Assembly (NCBI GenBank): GCA_963738025.1
Contig: CAVTWA010000051.1
Span: forward strand, 1-64,000
Source of the DNA: 20CM-2-55-15 sp963738025
GTDB taxonomy: Bacteria; Acidobacteriota; Terriglobia; 20CM-2-55-15
Length of the DNA stretch: 64,000 bases
Direction of reading: 5' to 3'
Shown here piece by piece: positions 18,094 to 26,176 of this stretch. The notes beneath the pieces were generated by a model. The model saw only the letters and a program-made list of their open reading frames with translations. It was not told the DNA's origin and searched no databases. Position 1 is the first letter of the stretch; every line of letters begins with the position of its first letter. The position numbers and the translations under genes are program-made.

Positions 18094-18882
18094 CTATTGA
18101 ATTTTTGTCACGAGCGTGCAGTTTTCACGGATTTGGCGTGACAACTCGTCGATATAAACGGCTGAAACCACCAGATCCATGTCTTTAAGAATTTGCAAAC
18201 CTAGTTCATGATCGTCGCACCTTTTGGAGCGCAAAAGCTCCGTCGCCACCGGTAAGGCGTCCTGGCTGAGAATAGCGACCGCGAGTTTGCGTTTAGAAGC
18301 GTCCGTAGATGCCAGCATCTTCGCAATTGCCGGAAGAGTTGCCTGGCCAAACTGGGCGACGGCTCCAGCGACACGCATCCTCTGTTCGGCGTCCATTGCA
18401 ACGAGCTCGATAAATAATTCGTCGCTGTCTGGGCTGTGTTTGACGGGTGGAATCACGCGCTTCGTCAGCCCCCAGTCTAAAAGAGCCCTCGTTGAAGGGG
18501 CTGCGGACTCGCCCATCCACCCCAACGTTCCGATTGCTTCCGTGCGCACGGCGACATCGTACAGCTTTGCCGCCACGGTATCTTCGGAATCGCGATCAAT
18601 ATCAATTGCGGCAAACGGTGCTTCAACCAGTCGCGCCAGATCGGGCACTGCGACCCAGGCATCGGGCCCGAGGCTGTGAATCGCATCAAACGCGGCCGAT
18701 AATTGCTCGTCATCTCGATCGCGAATCACCTTCAGCCAGAATGTCAAAGGTTTGCCCTGATACGTGCGTTCTTGAAACAACCGATCGCGATCGTCGCCGG
18801 CCCTTTCAGCAGCGGCTTGTGCTGAAACGAAGAACATTAGTGTTGCCAGGGCGGTTGTCAGAATCAATCGAATTGAAGTCAT
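18094..18882 (-). CDS. Exported HEAT-repeat protein
   Basis: The 262-residue product starts with a signal peptide (LILTTALATLMFFVSAQAAA) and then shows alpha-helical repeats of HEAT type: QLSAAFDAIHSLGPDAWVAV, VAVRTEAIGTLGWMGESAA, RMRVAGAVAQFGQATLPAI and KRKLAVAILSQDALPVATEL. The opening TYQGKPLTFWLKVI resembles the linker found before HEAT repeats in planctomycete and acidobacterial exported proteins. HEAT repeats bind proteins, and no catalytic motif is present. MTSIRLIL at 18882 is chosen as the start because it begins the signal peptide. Confidence 0.75.
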   Translation of the reverse strand: MTSIRLILTTALATLMFFVSAQAAAERAGDDRDRLFQERTYQGKPLTFWLKVIRDRDDEQLSAAFDAIHSLGPDAWVAVPDLARLVEAPFAAIDIDRDSEDTVAAKLYDVAVRTEAIGTLGWMGESAAPSTRALLDWGLTKRVIPPVKHSPDSDELFIELVAMDAEQRMRVAGAVAQFGQATLPAIAKMLASTDASKRKLAVAILSQDALPVATELLRSKRCDDHELGLQILKDMDLVVSAVYIDELSRQIRENCTLVTKIQ

Positions 18883-18938
18883 GGTGCACACTCCCGTACG
18901 GCCTGGAGCAAGCTCTCTGCCGTAGGGAAAGGGTCGAT

Positions 18939-19005
18939 AATAAGCCACGGATTGAACGGATTTAGCGGATTCAATCCGTTAAATCCGTTCAATCCGTGGC
19001 TTATT
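18939..19005. repeat. Near-perfect 67-base palindrome (AAGCCACGGATT family)
   Basis: Two 33-base arms, differing at one base by my reading, flank a single C. The left arm starts AATAAGCCACGGATTGAACG and the right arm ends CGTTCAATCCGTGGCTTATT. It would form a long cruciform or hairpin. A shorter relative occurs at 52155-52210. Confidence 0.9.
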
Positions 19006-19215
19006 CTTCACTGCAGCGATGCCATTCCGACAATTGCTTTAACGCAGCTCTACTCGTTTTTGCCATTTGTGCAAATGCCGTTCGCGTGTGATCACTCACC
19101 GTATGCACTGAAACCCCGGCCAGCACTGGAGTTGCGACTGAATAGCGGGAACGGTGCAGCGCATGCACATAAGCGGGCGAGGCCAGCGAAGCTGGCATTC
19201 GAGGAGGGGGGCTCC

Positions 19216-20088
19216 ATGGTAGCTTTCAAAAAAATTCTCTTTCCGACAGATTTCTCGCCAAACGCCGACCGCGCGCTGGCCCACGCCATCCAATTAGCGG
19301 ATCTCGATGGCGGCGAAGTGATCGTTCAGCATGTCGTCAGCAACTATTTCGAGAAGCACCCGCATTGGGCGACTTTGTTCGATCTGCATGAGATGCAAAA
19401 GTACATGACGGGTTACGTTGATGCTCATATGAAGAATGTTCTGCCCAAAGACCCGGGCGCTGTACGCATCCGTACAGAGATTTCAAAAGGTAAGGCGGCT
19501 GAAGAGATCGCCGCACTTGCCGAACGCGAGCTTGTCGACCTCGTCGTCATGGGTTCGGCGAAGGGTGTGGTGACCAACAAGGTGATTCGCATGACGAACC
19601 GTCCTGTTCTGGCGGTGTCCGCCACCCACCCGAATCCGGACGAGGCCGGCTTGCATAAAGTGACGAAGATCCTCGTCGCGACCGATTTTTCGACGCACTC
19701 CAAACGCGTCATCGAATATGCGTTTGATCTGAAGCGAATCTTCGACGCCACGATCTACATGCTTTATGTCATCGAGACAACGCATGCGATCGAGTGGGCG
19801 ATCCGCCAGAGCCACTATGTCCATGCCTTGGACAAGATGCGCGAATGGGCCGGTAATCAGCTGATCAATCTCACTCCCGACGAATACATCAGCGATCCGG
19901 CAGTCATCCGTCTCGTCGAGCAGGGCTCTCCAGGCGAGACGATTGCTGACGTGGCCTACGAGGTCGGAGCCGATCTGACGATCCTCGGGACCCACGAATA
20001 TGGCGTGGTTCACCAGCATCTGATCGGCTCGACCACGGACAAATTGTTAAGCAAGACATCAACTCCGATTCTGACGGTGAAACTCTAA
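19216..20088 (+). CDS. Tandem universal stress protein (two UspA domains)
   Basis: The 290-residue protein begins MVAFKKILFPTDFSPNAD after a GAGGAGGGG site. Domain 1 has VVMGSAKGVVTNKVIR, where the usual G-9x-GS pattern is degenerate, so this half may not bind ATP. Domain 2 starts TKILVATDFSTHSKR and carries GTHEYGVVHQHLIGS, a complete signature. Its stop codon overlaps the ATG of the receiver-domain gene (TAATG), so the two are probably translated together. It opens an operon-like run of four genes: usp, receiver, TonB and baeRF. Confidence 0.92.
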   Translation: MVAFKKILFPTDFSPNADRALAHAIQLADLDGGEVIVQHVVSNYFEKHPHWATLFDLHEMQKYMTGYVDAHMKNVLPKDPGAVRIRTEISKGKAAEEIAALAERELVDLVVMGSAKGVVTNKVIRMTNRPVLAVSATHPNPDEAGLHKVTKILVATDFSTHSKRVIEYAFDLKRIFDATIYMLYVIETTHAIEWAIRQSHYVHALDKMREWAGNQLINLTPDEYISDPAVIRLVEQGSPGETIADVAYEVGADLTILGTHEYGVVHQHLIGSTTDKLLSKTSTPILTVKL

Positions 20089-20447
20089 TGGGCAGCATCC
20101 TGATCGCAGACGACGATAAGACATGCCGGGACTCGATCCAGAAAGTTCTCGAGCGGGAAGGCCACACGGTCCGGACGGCCGATAGCGTGGACCGGGCGCT
20201 CGAGGCACTCGGGGCGAGCCACTTCGATCTGGTCGTCTGCGATTACAGGATGCCCGATAAGACCGGAGTCGATCTGCTGATTGAATTGAGACGCCTGCAT
20301 TCCGTAGTGCCGGTCCTGATGATGTCGGCGTTTGCCGATGCGGTCGTTGAAGCGGCAGTGAGGCGTCTTGGCGGACTCGACATTCTCAAAAAACCCATTC
20401 GCCGGCAGGAACTCGTAGCACGGACCGCGGAGGTCGTTGGAGGGTAG
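20088..20447 (+). CDS. Stand-alone response-regulator receiver domain
   Basis: The 119-residue protein is a single CheY-like receiver. The acidic pocket is visible in ILIADDDK, the phospho-acceptor Asp in LVVCDYRMPDKTG, the switch Ser in VLMMSAFAD, and the Lys in ILKKPIRR. No output domain is present, so it must act by protein contact or as a phosphate relay. It starts inside the stop codon of the preceding Usp gene and is followed after two bases by the TonB gene. The kinase partner is not adjacent. The hybrid kinases at 52-61 kb or the one at 28 kb are possible donors but nothing in the sequence ties them. Confidence 0.92.
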   Translation: MGSILIADDDKTCRDSIQKVLEREGHTVRTADSVDRALEALGASHFDLVVCDYRMPDKTGVDLLIELRRLHSVVPVLMMSAFADAVVEAAVRRLGGLDILKKPIRRQELVARTAEVVGG

Positions 20448-20449
20448 TC

Positions 20450-21313
20450 ATGAACGGAGTGAATGCAAGCCCGACAGGGCGCAGCGATAAACAGATGAAC
20501 GGATCAGATGCAATCATCTTCAGAGAATTACCAGCAACCTTTCCCGAGAAGGACAAATACCAGAAGCCGTCTGTGATCGGTTCTGTGATCTTCCACGGCT
20601 TGTTGATCATCACAGTCATTCTCGTTCCTTTGCTTTTGCCGCAGAGCATTCCTGAGCGCGAATTGTTAGTAACGCTCGTGTCACCGATCGGACCGCCCCC
20701 TCCCCCTCCTCCGCCGCCTGTGGAGGTGCCTGCGGTCGTTGCTGCACCACGTCAGCCGGTGGAAATCCCGGTCCGGCCGGTGACACCCGAGGCGTTGCTC
20801 GCACCAACAGCAATTCCTCGCGAAATCGCAAAGATTGTCGAAGAACCCCTCGCGGCTCCTCTCGGCGTCGTTGGAGGTGTTCCCGGAGGAATTCCTGGAG
20901 GTGTGCTGGGAGGCGTCCTCGGAGGCGTTTTGGCCTCGAATCCCGTCGCAACCGCTCCACCGGCATTCGTGCCGCCACCGCCACCCCCGCCCCCTCCCAA
21001 GGCGGCTGCTCCGGCGGAGCCGGTTCGCGTCGGAGGCAACGTGAAGGAACCGCGGCCGGTCAAGATGGTGCCTCCAGTCTATCCGCCGCTTGCGTCGAGA
21101 GCTCGGGTCAGCGGCACCGTGCTGCTCGAAGCGACATTGACGGCGCAGGGAACGGTCGAGGAGATCAAGGTGCTTTCCGGACATCCGCTTCTGGTCGAAG
21201 CGGCGATCCAATGCGTCAAACAATGGCAATACGAGCCGACCTATCTGAATGGCGTACCTGTTCCTGTGATTCTGACAGCCCGGGTGCATTTCGTTCAGGG
21301 CCCGATTTCGTAG
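20450..21313 (+). CDS. TonB-family energy transducer
   Basis: The 287-residue protein has a cytoplasmic N-terminus, one membrane anchor (SVIFHGLLIITVILVPLLL), a long periplasmic Pro-rich linker (nine prolines at GPPPPPPPPPVE and again near FVPPPPPPPPPK) and a C-terminal TonB domain. In that domain MVPPVYPPLASRARVSGTV is the conserved YP...A opening and CVKQWQYEPTYLNGVPV the closing strand. Between the Pro tracts lies an unusual GGVPGGIPGGVLGGVLGG repeat, seen in acidobacterial TonB proteins. It would couple proton motive force to outer-membrane receptors, for example the receptor at 61.3 kb. No ExbB or ExbD gene is in the window. Confidence 0.92.
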   Translation: MNGVNASPTGRSDKQMNGSDAIIFRELPATFPEKDKYQKPSVIGSVIFHGLLIITVILVPLLLPQSIPERELLVTLVSPIGPPPPPPPPPVEVPAVVAAPRQPVEIPVRPVTPEALLAPTAIPREIAKIVEEPLAAPLGVVGGVPGGIPGGVLGGVLGGVLASNPVATAPPAFVPPPPPPPPPKAAAPAEPVRVGGNVKEPRPVKMVPPVYPPLASRARVSGTVLLEATLTAQGTVEEIKVLSGHPLLVEAAIQCVKQWQYEPTYLNGVPVPVILTARVHFVQGPIS

Positions 21314-21358
21314 GGGAATTCCGGGGTGCGTCCCCGGAATTCCGGACGGAGGTAAATC

Positions 21359-22492
21359 ATGATTTCGAAGACGGATCTCGCTGCTGTAAACGAGTACAGG
21401 ATGGCGGTGGGCCGGGTACTGAGTGTGTACCTGGATGTGGATCAGGCTCATGCCGAAAACCTCAACCGGAATTTTGCAGCCGCCTTTGAGTCGAAGATCA
21501 AGGAGGCCGGAAGGACCTTCGAAGAGGAGTACGAACAACGGGACTTTGAAGCATGTGCATCCGAAGTTCGAAAGGTTCTCAAGGCATATCAGCCGCGGGG
21601 GCGCGGGCTTGTGATCTTTGCCCGATCAACCGGTTCAGTCTGGATGCGCGAGTTGAATGTGCCCGTCGTCACAGAGGTGTTCTGGGGCGCGACCGCGCAC
21701 GTACAGCAATTTCTCGAGGCGCTTGATGAGTTCGAAACTTATGGTGTCGTCCTTACCGACCGGTCTTACAGCCGGATCTTTACCGTCAAACTGGGGACGA
21801 TCGAAAAGCATGCCGAAATTCACGCAATGCGAGGAGTGCGCCACCTGAAGACCGCCGGCACGGATCACTTGTATTCCCAGTCACATCTGCAGCGAAAAGC
21901 CGACGAACACGCACTCTCGCATCTGAAACGAGTGGTAGAACTCCTCGACCATTTTGCGAAATCCAAGCCTTTTGACCGCCTGGTGCTTGCAGGTGCCAGC
22001 GAAGCGACAAGCGAGTTGTTCCGTCTGTTACCGAAGACGCTGCGACATAAGGTGATCGCCAGCGCTACCCTGTCGGCTAATGCTCCCGAGAGTCGCATTG
22101 TCGAAGAAGTCCTGTTTCTGGGCCGAAAGGCCGAACGGGCGCACGAACTGCAAACGGTCGAGGTGTTAGCTACCGCATCGGCAAAGGGAGAGCACGGCGT
22201 GACAACGCTTCCGGAGACTCTGGCGGCGCTGAACGACAAGCGAGTTCGCGAGTTGGTCTATGCGGAAGGCGTGCTGTTCCAGGGATGTGTGTGCCGGGAA
22301 TGCGATGCTCTTTTCGCGACCGACACCATGAATTGTGACTTCTGCGGGATGCCGGCAAAGCCGGATGACGATCTCATGGAAGCCATTATTGCCAAGGCTC
22401 TCGCCGAAGGTGCAACGATCGAGCAGGTTCGTGGTGAAGCGGCAGAGAAGTTGAGGGCCGTCGGCGGAATCGGAGCGTTTTTGCGGTACTGA
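21359..22492 (+). CDS. Bacterial archaeo-eukaryotic release-factor-like protein (baeRF)
   Basis: The 377-residue protein resembles the baeRF families, bacterial relatives of eRF1/aRF1 and Vms1. The N-terminal part has VLSVYLDVDQ and RGLVIFARSTG. The middle contains YGVVLTDRSYSRIFTVKLG, a domain-2-like RNase H fold strand pair. The C-terminal L7Ae-like part has FDRLVLAGASEAT and ALNDKRVRELVYAEGVLFQGCVC. A zinc ribbon closes it: CREC followed by CDFC about 15 residues later. No GGQ motif of true release factors is seen. baeRF proteins are thought to act on stalled or hibernating ribosomes, but direct evidence is limited. A GGAGG site precedes the ATG. It ends the usp-receiver-TonB run. Confidence 0.8.
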   Translation: MISKTDLAAVNEYRMAVGRVLSVYLDVDQAHAENLNRNFAAAFESKIKEAGRTFEEEYEQRDFEACASEVRKVLKAYQPRGRGLVIFARSTGSVWMRELNVPVVTEVFWGATAHVQQFLEALDEFETYGVVLTDRSYSRIFTVKLGTIEKHAEIHAMRGVRHLKTAGTDHLYSQSHLQRKADEHALSHLKRVVELLDHFAKSKPFDRLVLAGASEATSELFRLLPKTLRHKVIASATLSANAPESRIVEEVLFLGRKAERAHELQTVEVLATASAKGEHGVTTLPETLAALNDKRVRELVYAEGVLFQGCVCRECDALFATDTMNCDFCGMPAKPDDDLMEAIIAKALAEGATIEQVRGEAAEKLRAVGGIGAFLRY

Positions 22493-22513
22493 TTAAGTGT
22501 ATGCGTGGGCTTC

Positions 22514-22568
22514 AATGTCAAATGTCGAATGTCGAATGTGCCACAAATGCAATTCGACATTTGACATT
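22514..22568. repeat. AT-rich palindrome with 17-base arms
   Basis: The left arm AATGTCAAATGTCGAAT and right arm ATTCGACATTTGACATT are perfectly complementary, with a 21-base loop that repeats part of the arm. It lies just after the baeRF stop and could serve as a terminator before the dioxygenase genes. Confidence 0.82.
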
Positions 22569-22750
22569 CGACATTTAGAGCCCATCTAAAAACGATTGAC
22601 CCTCTGTCATTCCTTCCCGGCCACCGTCCATCCGAAATTGCCAATACGTCAATCGTAAGTTTATTCAAGGGCCGTAAGACCTTGTGTTATCTGGCAAAAC
22701 ATCCTGGACCGCGCCTTGCAATAGAGCAGGCGCACAAGGAGGCCAGAGCG

Positions 22751-23110
22751 GTGAATTTGAAGCACGAGCAATACGACAGTATTCCAGGAACCGTTGTGTT
22801 CGATGGCCGAAAGGCAATGCGAGGTTATGCACTGAACAAGATGTGCTTTTCCTTCAACTCGGCCGAGAACCGTGAGGCATTCCGTCTGGACGAAGACGGC
22901 TATTGCGACAAATTCAACCTCACACCCGAACAACGGCGCGCGATCAAAAGCCGCGATGTACTCGAGCTGCTCGAGGTGGGGGGAAACATCTATTACCTGG
23001 CCAAGTGGGCCGGAATCTTCGGCCTGAACGTTCAACAGATAGGCGCGCAACAGCGGGGCATGACCGAAGAACAGTTCAAAGAAATGCTCGTGCGCGCGGG
23101 GGTCGACTGA
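22751..23110 (+). CDS. ligA: Extradiol ring-cleavage dioxygenase small subunit (LigA-like)
   Basis: The 119-residue product is the alpha subunit of a class III extradiol dioxygenase of the protocatechuate 4,5-dioxygenase or gallate dioxygenase type. Recognisable parts are MRGYALNKMCFSFNSAENREAF and NLTPEQRRAIKSRDVLELLEVGGNIYYLAKWAG, the helical segment that caps the active site in LigAB. GTG at 22751 is preferred because AAGGAGG lies eight bases upstream, and the preceding residues look non-coding. The large subunit starts three bases after its stop, so they form one operon. Confidence 0.88.
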   Translation: MNLKHEQYDSIPGTVVFDGRKAMRGYALNKMCFSFNSAENREAFRLDEDGYCDKFNLTPEQRRAIKSRDVLELLEVGGNIYYLAKWAGIFGLNVQQIGAQQRGMTEEQFKEMLVRAGVD

Positions 23111-23112
23111 AA

Positions 23113-23997
23113 ATGGCGCAGATTGTTGGCGGAATCGCAACGTCACATATTCCTTCCATTGGCAAAGCGATCGCGCGCGGACTGTATGACGATCCGTACT
23201 GGAAGGATTTCTTTGCGGGATATCAGCCGGCTCATGAGTGGCTGGAGCGGATGAAGCCCGATGTCGCTGTGGTCATATACAACGATCACGGATTGAATTT
23301 CTTCCTGGACAAGATGCCGACATTCGCCATCGGCGCCGCACGGGAATATCGAAATGCGGACGAGGGCTGGGGACTTCCCGTCGCGGCGCCGTTCCCGGGC
23401 GATCCCGAACTGTCGTGGCACATGGTCGAATCACTGACAGCCGACGAGTTCGACATGACGACGTGTCAGGAAATGCTCGTCGACCACGCATTTACGGTGC
23501 CGATGGCGCTCCTTTGGCCTGGCAGAGACCGTCGTGCGGTGCGTACCGTTCCTGTTTCCGTCAATACCGTTCAAATTCCTCTTGCAACTCCAGCGCGTTG
23601 CTTCAAGCTCGGACAGGCAATTGGGCGCGCGCTGGAATCTTTTCCGGAGGATCAACGGGTTGTCATCATCGGAACAGGTGGTCTTTCGCACCAGCTGGAC
23701 GGTACGCGGGCCGGCTTCATCAATAAAAAGTTCGACCGGATGTGCATCGACAAAATCGTCAAGGATCCGAAATTCCTCACGACCTTGTCGGTTGCGGATC
23801 TTATACGCGAATCGGGCGCGCAAGGTGTGGAGTTGCTCATGTGGCTCGTCATGCGCGGCGCGTTGCGTTGCGTCGAGGAGATCCATACCAGTTATCACGT
23901 TCCTATTTCAAATACTGCAGCTGCAGTGATGGTTCTAGAGAACACACAACGATGGAGTGAACAATGGCTCGACCGATCCTTTTCGAAAACGATTTGA
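23113..23997 (+). CDS. ligB: Extradiol ring-cleavage dioxygenase large subunit (LigB-like)
   Basis: The 294-residue catalytic subunit opens aromatic catechol rings with iron(II) and oxygen. Likely iron ligands are His12 (ATSHIPSIG), His59 (YNDHGLNFF) and the Glu in GAQGVELLMWLV. The catalytic base is the His of GTGGLSHQLDG. This matches the LigAB pattern. Substrate is probably protocatechuate, gallate or a methylated relative, which the sequence alone does not settle. The last 34 bases overlap the start of the first membrane gene, so the four genes from 22.75 to 25.13 kb are likely one transcript. A tannase gene at 43.3-45.1 kb could supply gallate. Confidence 0.9.
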   Translation: MAQIVGGIATSHIPSIGKAIARGLYDDPYWKDFFAGYQPAHEWLERMKPDVAVVIYNDHGLNFFLDKMPTFAIGAAREYRNADEGWGLPVAAPFPGDPELSWHMVESLTADEFDMTTCQEMLVDHAFTVPMALLWPGRDRRAVRTVPVSVNTVQIPLATPARCFKLGQAIGRALESFPEDQRVVIIGTGGLSHQLDGTRAGFINKKFDRMCIDKIVKDPKFLTTLSVADLIRESGAQGVELLMWLVMRGALRCVEEIHTSYHVPISNTAAAVMVLENTQRWSEQWLDRSFSKTI

Positions 23998-24623
23998 CCG
24001 AGTGGGCAGCGACCCATTCCGGCAGGCGCGTGCTTCGCGGCTTGATTATCGGCCTGGCTCTTTCTGTTTTGATTTCGGCCGCAGTCTGGCTCCTGTCCGT
24101 GAACGTAGATACGAAGATTTTCGGCGATACGAGCGTTGTCGCGAAGATTTGCCGGTATCTTTACGACAGCAGGGTCGGCGCCGGTATTCGGGAATCGATC
24201 TGGGTATTCCCGATCATCGAAGGCACGCATCTTCTGGGCATCGCACTTTCAGTGGGTTTGCTCTGCTGGTTCGACCTTCGCCTCCTGGGACTCGCATTGC
24301 GCGATGAACCCGTGTCGAAGGTGTGGTCCAGCGTAATGCCCGTTGCATTTGTCGGCTTCGCTTTGATGTTCGTAAGCGGAATACTTCTATTCTGGGCGGA
24401 AGCATTCACTGCGTTTCACAGTGTCCACTTCTGGCTCAAGATGTTCCTGCTTGTTCTCGCAGGTGTGAATGCGCTGAGCTTTGAATCGACGGCGCACAAG
24501 AATATGGCCGAATGGGATCTGGCGTCCGTACCTCCTTTGCGGGCGCGCATGACTGGCGCGATATCCCTGATCCTCTGGACGGCGATCATCGTGACCGGCC
24601 GTACCATGGCGTACAGCTTTTAA
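23964..24623 (+). CDS. Membrane protein, DUF6644-like (first of a pair)
   Basis: The 219-residue product has about five membrane segments, including GLIIGLALSVLISAAVWLLS, THLLGIALSVGLLCWFDLRLLGL, VMPVAFVGFALMFVSGILLF and FWLKMFLLVLAGVNALSF. Short conserved pieces (IRESIWVFPIIEGTHLLG, then FWLKMFLL) recur in the next gene, so the two are paralogues. The family (DUF6644 by recollection) has no known activity. Histidines in or near helices (EGTH, HSVHFW) could bind haem or metal. Co-transcription with LigAB suggests a role in transport of, or electron supply linked to, aromatic compounds, which is inference. Confidence 0.75.
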   Translation: MARPILFENDLTEWAATHSGRRVLRGLIIGLALSVLISAAVWLLSVNVDTKIFGDTSVVAKICRYLYDSRVGAGIRESIWVFPIIEGTHLLGIALSVGLLCWFDLRLLGLALRDEPVSKVWSSVMPVAFVGFALMFVSGILLFWAEAFTAFHSVHFWLKMFLLVLAGVNALSFESTAHKNMAEWDLASVPPLRARMTGAISLILWTAIIVTGRTMAYSF

Positions 24624-24641
24624 TCGATAAGAGGACTATTT

Positions 24642-25133
24642 ATGCATTCAATCATGCAACATCTGCTGCCGGTCTTTAAGTGGTTCGATGGCTCTGTAAT
24701 GGGCCTCTGGGTCCGCGACTCCCGCTGGATCTTCCCGGCTATCGAGGCCGTGCATATCGTTGCGCTGGCTCTGTTGTTCGGCGCTCTGCTGGTGTTGAAT
24801 CTTCGTCTGCTGGGTGTGATGTTGACCAGCAAGCCGGTGGCCCGGCTGGCGAGAGAGCTTGCACCGTGGATCTTCGTGAGCTTGATCATCATCCTGTCCT
24901 CGGGAGTTCTGCTCTTTGCTTCCGAAGCAATGAAGGCTTATGCCAGCGTCCCATTCCAGGTGAAAATGCTGTTTCTGTTTTCCGCGATGATTTTTCACTA
25001 CACGCTTTATCGCAGACTTACCAGATCCGACGATGCCGCGATTGGTCCAGTCTGGGGCAGGCTCGCCGCGATTGCATCGATATTGTTGTGGCTGGGTGTC
25101 GGCCTGGGCGGCCGTGGAATCGGATTTCTATAA
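24642..25133 (+). CDS. Membrane protein, DUF6644-like (second of a pair)
   Basis: The 163-residue product has four or five membrane segments and the same core order as its neighbour: VRDSRWIFPAIEAVHIVALALLF, LAPWIFVSLIIILSSGVLLF, and FQVKMLFLFSAMIFHYTLY. It lacks the N-terminal extra segment of the first protein. A GAGG site precedes the ATG. The stop lies five bases from the convergent stop of the stressosome operon, with no visible terminator between, so read-through or antisense overlap of the two operons is likely. Confidence 0.75.
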   Translation: MHSIMQHLLPVFKWFDGSVMGLWVRDSRWIFPAIEAVHIVALALLFGALLVLNLRLLGVMLTSKPVARLARELAPWIFVSLIIILSSGVLLFASEAMKAYASVPFQVKMLFLFSAMIFHYTLYRRLTRSDDAAIGPVWGRLAAIASILLWLGVGLGGRGIGFL

Positions 25134-25138
25134 ACCCT

Positions 25139-26176
25139 CTATCTGGGGAAGCGGATAACGCACACGAGGGCGTCGTCATCGGGCCGGGAGTTCTTATCCA
25201 GCAGGTGCTGAGCAATGGTGATCACCGGCTGTCTCAGGAGCTCCAGTTCGCCCTTGAGCGTCGTTCTGGATTTCAGGCCATCGGTGAACATGACGAGCAC
25301 GGAACCGGGCTTAACCGTCACCCGCTCCACACGGATTCTTTGCTTCTGAAACTGCCCGGTTCCGAGCACAAGAGGGGTGGGAGTGAAAAAGTGCGCGTCG
25401 CGCAAATGATACAGATGGGCGTTCACGTCTCCGGCGGACACATATTCGATGCTGGCGTCAGCCCGGTTGAAGCGCGTAATGCTGATGACACAGCCGCGAG
25501 TGCGCGCGACTTCCCCATTAAGAGTGATCATCAGCTGGTTCAGGTCCAGTCCAGGTTGCTGGCTCAGGACTTCGATCGCCCGATTCGAAGCTTCTCTCGC
25601 TTCAGGGCCGTGTCCGAGACCATCACAGACGGCTGCGACGAAACCCGATATCGACTTGAGAACAACCGCATCGTCACCGCTGATCAGCTCTCCGGGATAC
25701 GGTCTGCCCATGATGGCGATCTCACATGCCGGCTCCGTTGAGGGAGGCGCAAATTTCCTGGCGACGATACAAGTCCCTTCCCAAATGCGGTTGTCGAATT
25801 CCACTTCATCCGCGATCCGGCAGACGGCAGCCAGGCCAGCTCCGAGGCTGCCTTGTGTCGAGACCCTGTCTCGAATAGCCACATCCGGCTTGTCGATTCC
25901 CGGCCCCAGATCCGCCGCGATGACTTCGAGGCCCTTCAGTCCGTTGCGCTCGATGCCGGTGACGGAAAAGTAACCCTGCTTCGCGTGGGAAAGCTGATTG
26001 TGGGTGAGCTCGCTGGCGATTAATGCAACGTTCTCGATTACATCCTTGGAAAGACTCAAGCGGTCGCCGGTCTCGCGAACTTGCTGCCGGGCCAATGAAA
26101 CCGAGGCTTCATCGTAAATCGGAATGGATTGCGCTGCTGAGCCCAGCCAGCGCGAGATCAGAACTCTTTTTTCCAT
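25139..26176 (-). CDS. Anti-sigma-type kinase domain fused to SpoIIE/PP2C phosphatase (RsbX-like)
   Basis: The 345-residue protein joins two parts. The N-terminal HATPase_c half (about 1-140) has the N-box ELTHNQLSHA and G1 box ADLGPGID, as in RsbT/RsbW kinases. The C-terminal half (150-345) is a SpoIIE-type PP2C phosphatase with AAVCDGLGHGPEA, YVSAGDVNAHLY, LVMFTDGLKS and RPDDDALVCV, the metal-binding Asp positions. In stressosomes RsbX resets the RsbR/RsbS phosphorylation state. The fused kinase-like half is common outside Bacilli. The start overlaps the rsbT stop by 19 bases, indicating coupling. It is the last gene of the operon. Confidence 0.9.
   Translation of the reverse strand: MEKRVLISRWLGSAAQSIPIYDEASVSLARQQVRETGDRLSLSKDVIENVALIASELTHNQLSHAKQGYFSVTGIERNGLKGLEVIAADLGPGIDKPDVAIRDRVSTQGSLGAGLAAVCRIADEVEFDNRIWEGTCIVARKFAPPSTEPACEIAIMGRPYPGELISGDDAVVLKSISGFVAAVCDGLGHGPEAREASNRAIEVLSQQPGLDLNQLMITLNGEVARTRGCVISITRFNRADASIEYVSAGDVNAHLYHLRDAHFFTPTPLVLGTGQFQKQRIRVERVTVKPGSVLVMFTDGLKSRTTLKGELELLRQPVITIAQHLLDKNSRPDDDALVCVIRFPR

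Noticed and set aside
18952..19215. Upstream extension of the third Usp gene
   Set aside because: It runs through the 67-base palindrome and is not protein-like. A strong ribosome-binding site precedes the ATG at 19216.
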